6,343 nucleotides of DNA from Pseudomonadales bacterium (lineage in GTDB: Bacteria > Pseudomonadota > Gammaproteobacteria > Pseudomonadales > UBA3067), in assembly GCA_016763235.1 (NCBI GenBank), contig JAESUE010000073.1, positions 1-6,343 on the forward strand, in the 5' to 3' direction. The notes beneath the pieces are model-generated. The model made no database searches and was not told where the DNA came from. It worked only from the letters and a program-made list of their open reading frames with translations. Of this stretch, positions 5,959 to 6,343 are shown one piece after another. The first letter of the stretch is position 1; every line of letters begins with the position of its first letter. Position numbers and translations under genes: made by a program.

Positions 5959-6343
5959 TTAAACAGTTCTGAAATGTGCTTTTAGGACACTAGGAACAAA
6001 CTCTGACAATATTTTTATATACCCTTCCAGTGCTGAGTTATCATACTTCCCTGTATGAAGAAGAGCGCTTCGAGCATTATATATTTCCTTGATTTTAGGT
6101 AACAGTACTTCGGAATCCCCCAAGTCGGGGTGTTTATCGAGAGCTTTTTTAACATATTCGGCTAAGTTTGAACCTATAGATTTTGATTGTAGGTTTCCTA
6201 GCCTACTTAATAGATGGTCAAGGTCACTTGTGTTTTCTTTATTTTCTTTGCGAAATTTCTTTACTGAGTCTTTAGCAATTTCCAGTGCTTTTATTGATTC
6301 ATCAGAAATTTTATTATCAGGCAAAAGAGCTTCTAATACTGTA
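5959..6343 (-). CDS. C-terminal part of a HEPN-like protein, truncated by window edge
   Basis: The minus-strand frame is open from the right edge to a TAA at 5961-5959, giving 127 residues. The TTG at 6324-6322 is probably internal, because the codons above it (TVLEALLP) continue smoothly. The protein is helical and highly charged. Near its end it has IYNARSALLHTGKYD, where Arg (6072-6070) and His (6057-6055) form an R-x4-H motif in a helix with a small turn after it. That is the pattern of HEPN and Apea-like HEPN domains, found in RNases of toxin and antiphage systems and in some non-catalytic proteins. GC is about 36% over 6001-6300 by hand count (109 of 300), below the neighbouring genes, which hints at foreign origin. 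No catalytic activity can be claimed from a single motif, and the rest of the protein is not visible. Confidence 0.72.
   Translation of the reverse strand, partial: TVLEALLPDNKISDESIKALEIAKDSVKKFRKENKENTSDLDHLLSRLGNLQSKSIGSNLAEYVKKALDKHPDLGDSEVLLPKIKEIYNARSALLHTGKYDNSALEGYIKILSEFVPSVLKAHFRTV

Noticed and set aside
1..6343. CRISPR arrays, tRNA or rRNA genes, insertion sequences
   Set aside because: No spaced direct repeats, tRNA-like cloverleaf, rRNA sequence, transposase frame or flanking terminal inverted repeats were seen on reading both strands.

Overview
This window looks like core chromosome of a gammaproteobacterium with moderate GC (roughly 45-48% in the housekeeping genes, judged by eye and spot counts). 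The TopA fragment follows the Escherichia coli/Pseudomonas type almost block by block. A topA-DUF6586 pair, as I recall from pseudomonads, together with this GC level, suggests a marine Pseudomonadales/Cellvibrionales-like lineage (Saccharophagus or Teredinibacter relatives). That placement is inference, not proof.

Layout. 1-1722 (+) is the 3' two thirds of topA (DNA topoisomerase I), entering the window four codons before the catalytic tyrosine. 1784-2326 (+) is a TTG-started DUF6586-like protein of unknown function. 2327-2626 is a 300-base gene-free gap with two G6 runs and a weak promoter candidate. 2627-2863 (+) is a small acidic hypothetical protein. 2976-4001 (+) is gpsA. 4041-4436 (+) is a Pro-1 tautomerase-family protein. 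4485-4952 (+) is sixA. 5073-5882 (+) is a double-hotdog PaaI-type thioesterase whose 5' end appears damaged or unusually started. A hairpin terminator lies at 5903-5921. 5959-6343 (-) is the C-terminal part of a low-GC protein with a HEPN-like R-x4-H motif, running off the right edge.

How the genes fit together. topA controls DNA supercoiling. gpsA supplies sn-glycerol-3-phosphate for phospholipids, and the tautomerase, sixA and thioesterase follow it on the same strand with gaps of 39, 48 and about 120 bases. The first three could share a transcript. The thioesterase may have its own promoter, since a perfect TATAAT lies at 5003-5008. The terminator closes the rightward block and separates it from the convergent AT-rich gene, which looks like the edge of an accessory or defence-type insertion.

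Most of the window is ordinary housekeeping sequence. The points most worth a second look are the disrupted thioesterase start (conserved-looking N-terminal sequence without a usable start codon), the HEPN-like partial gene at the right edge, the G8 and G7 runs at the start of the DUF6586-like gene, and the lysine-rich, poly-A-encoded tail on TopA. I found no convincing evidence of a complete, previously undescribed system.
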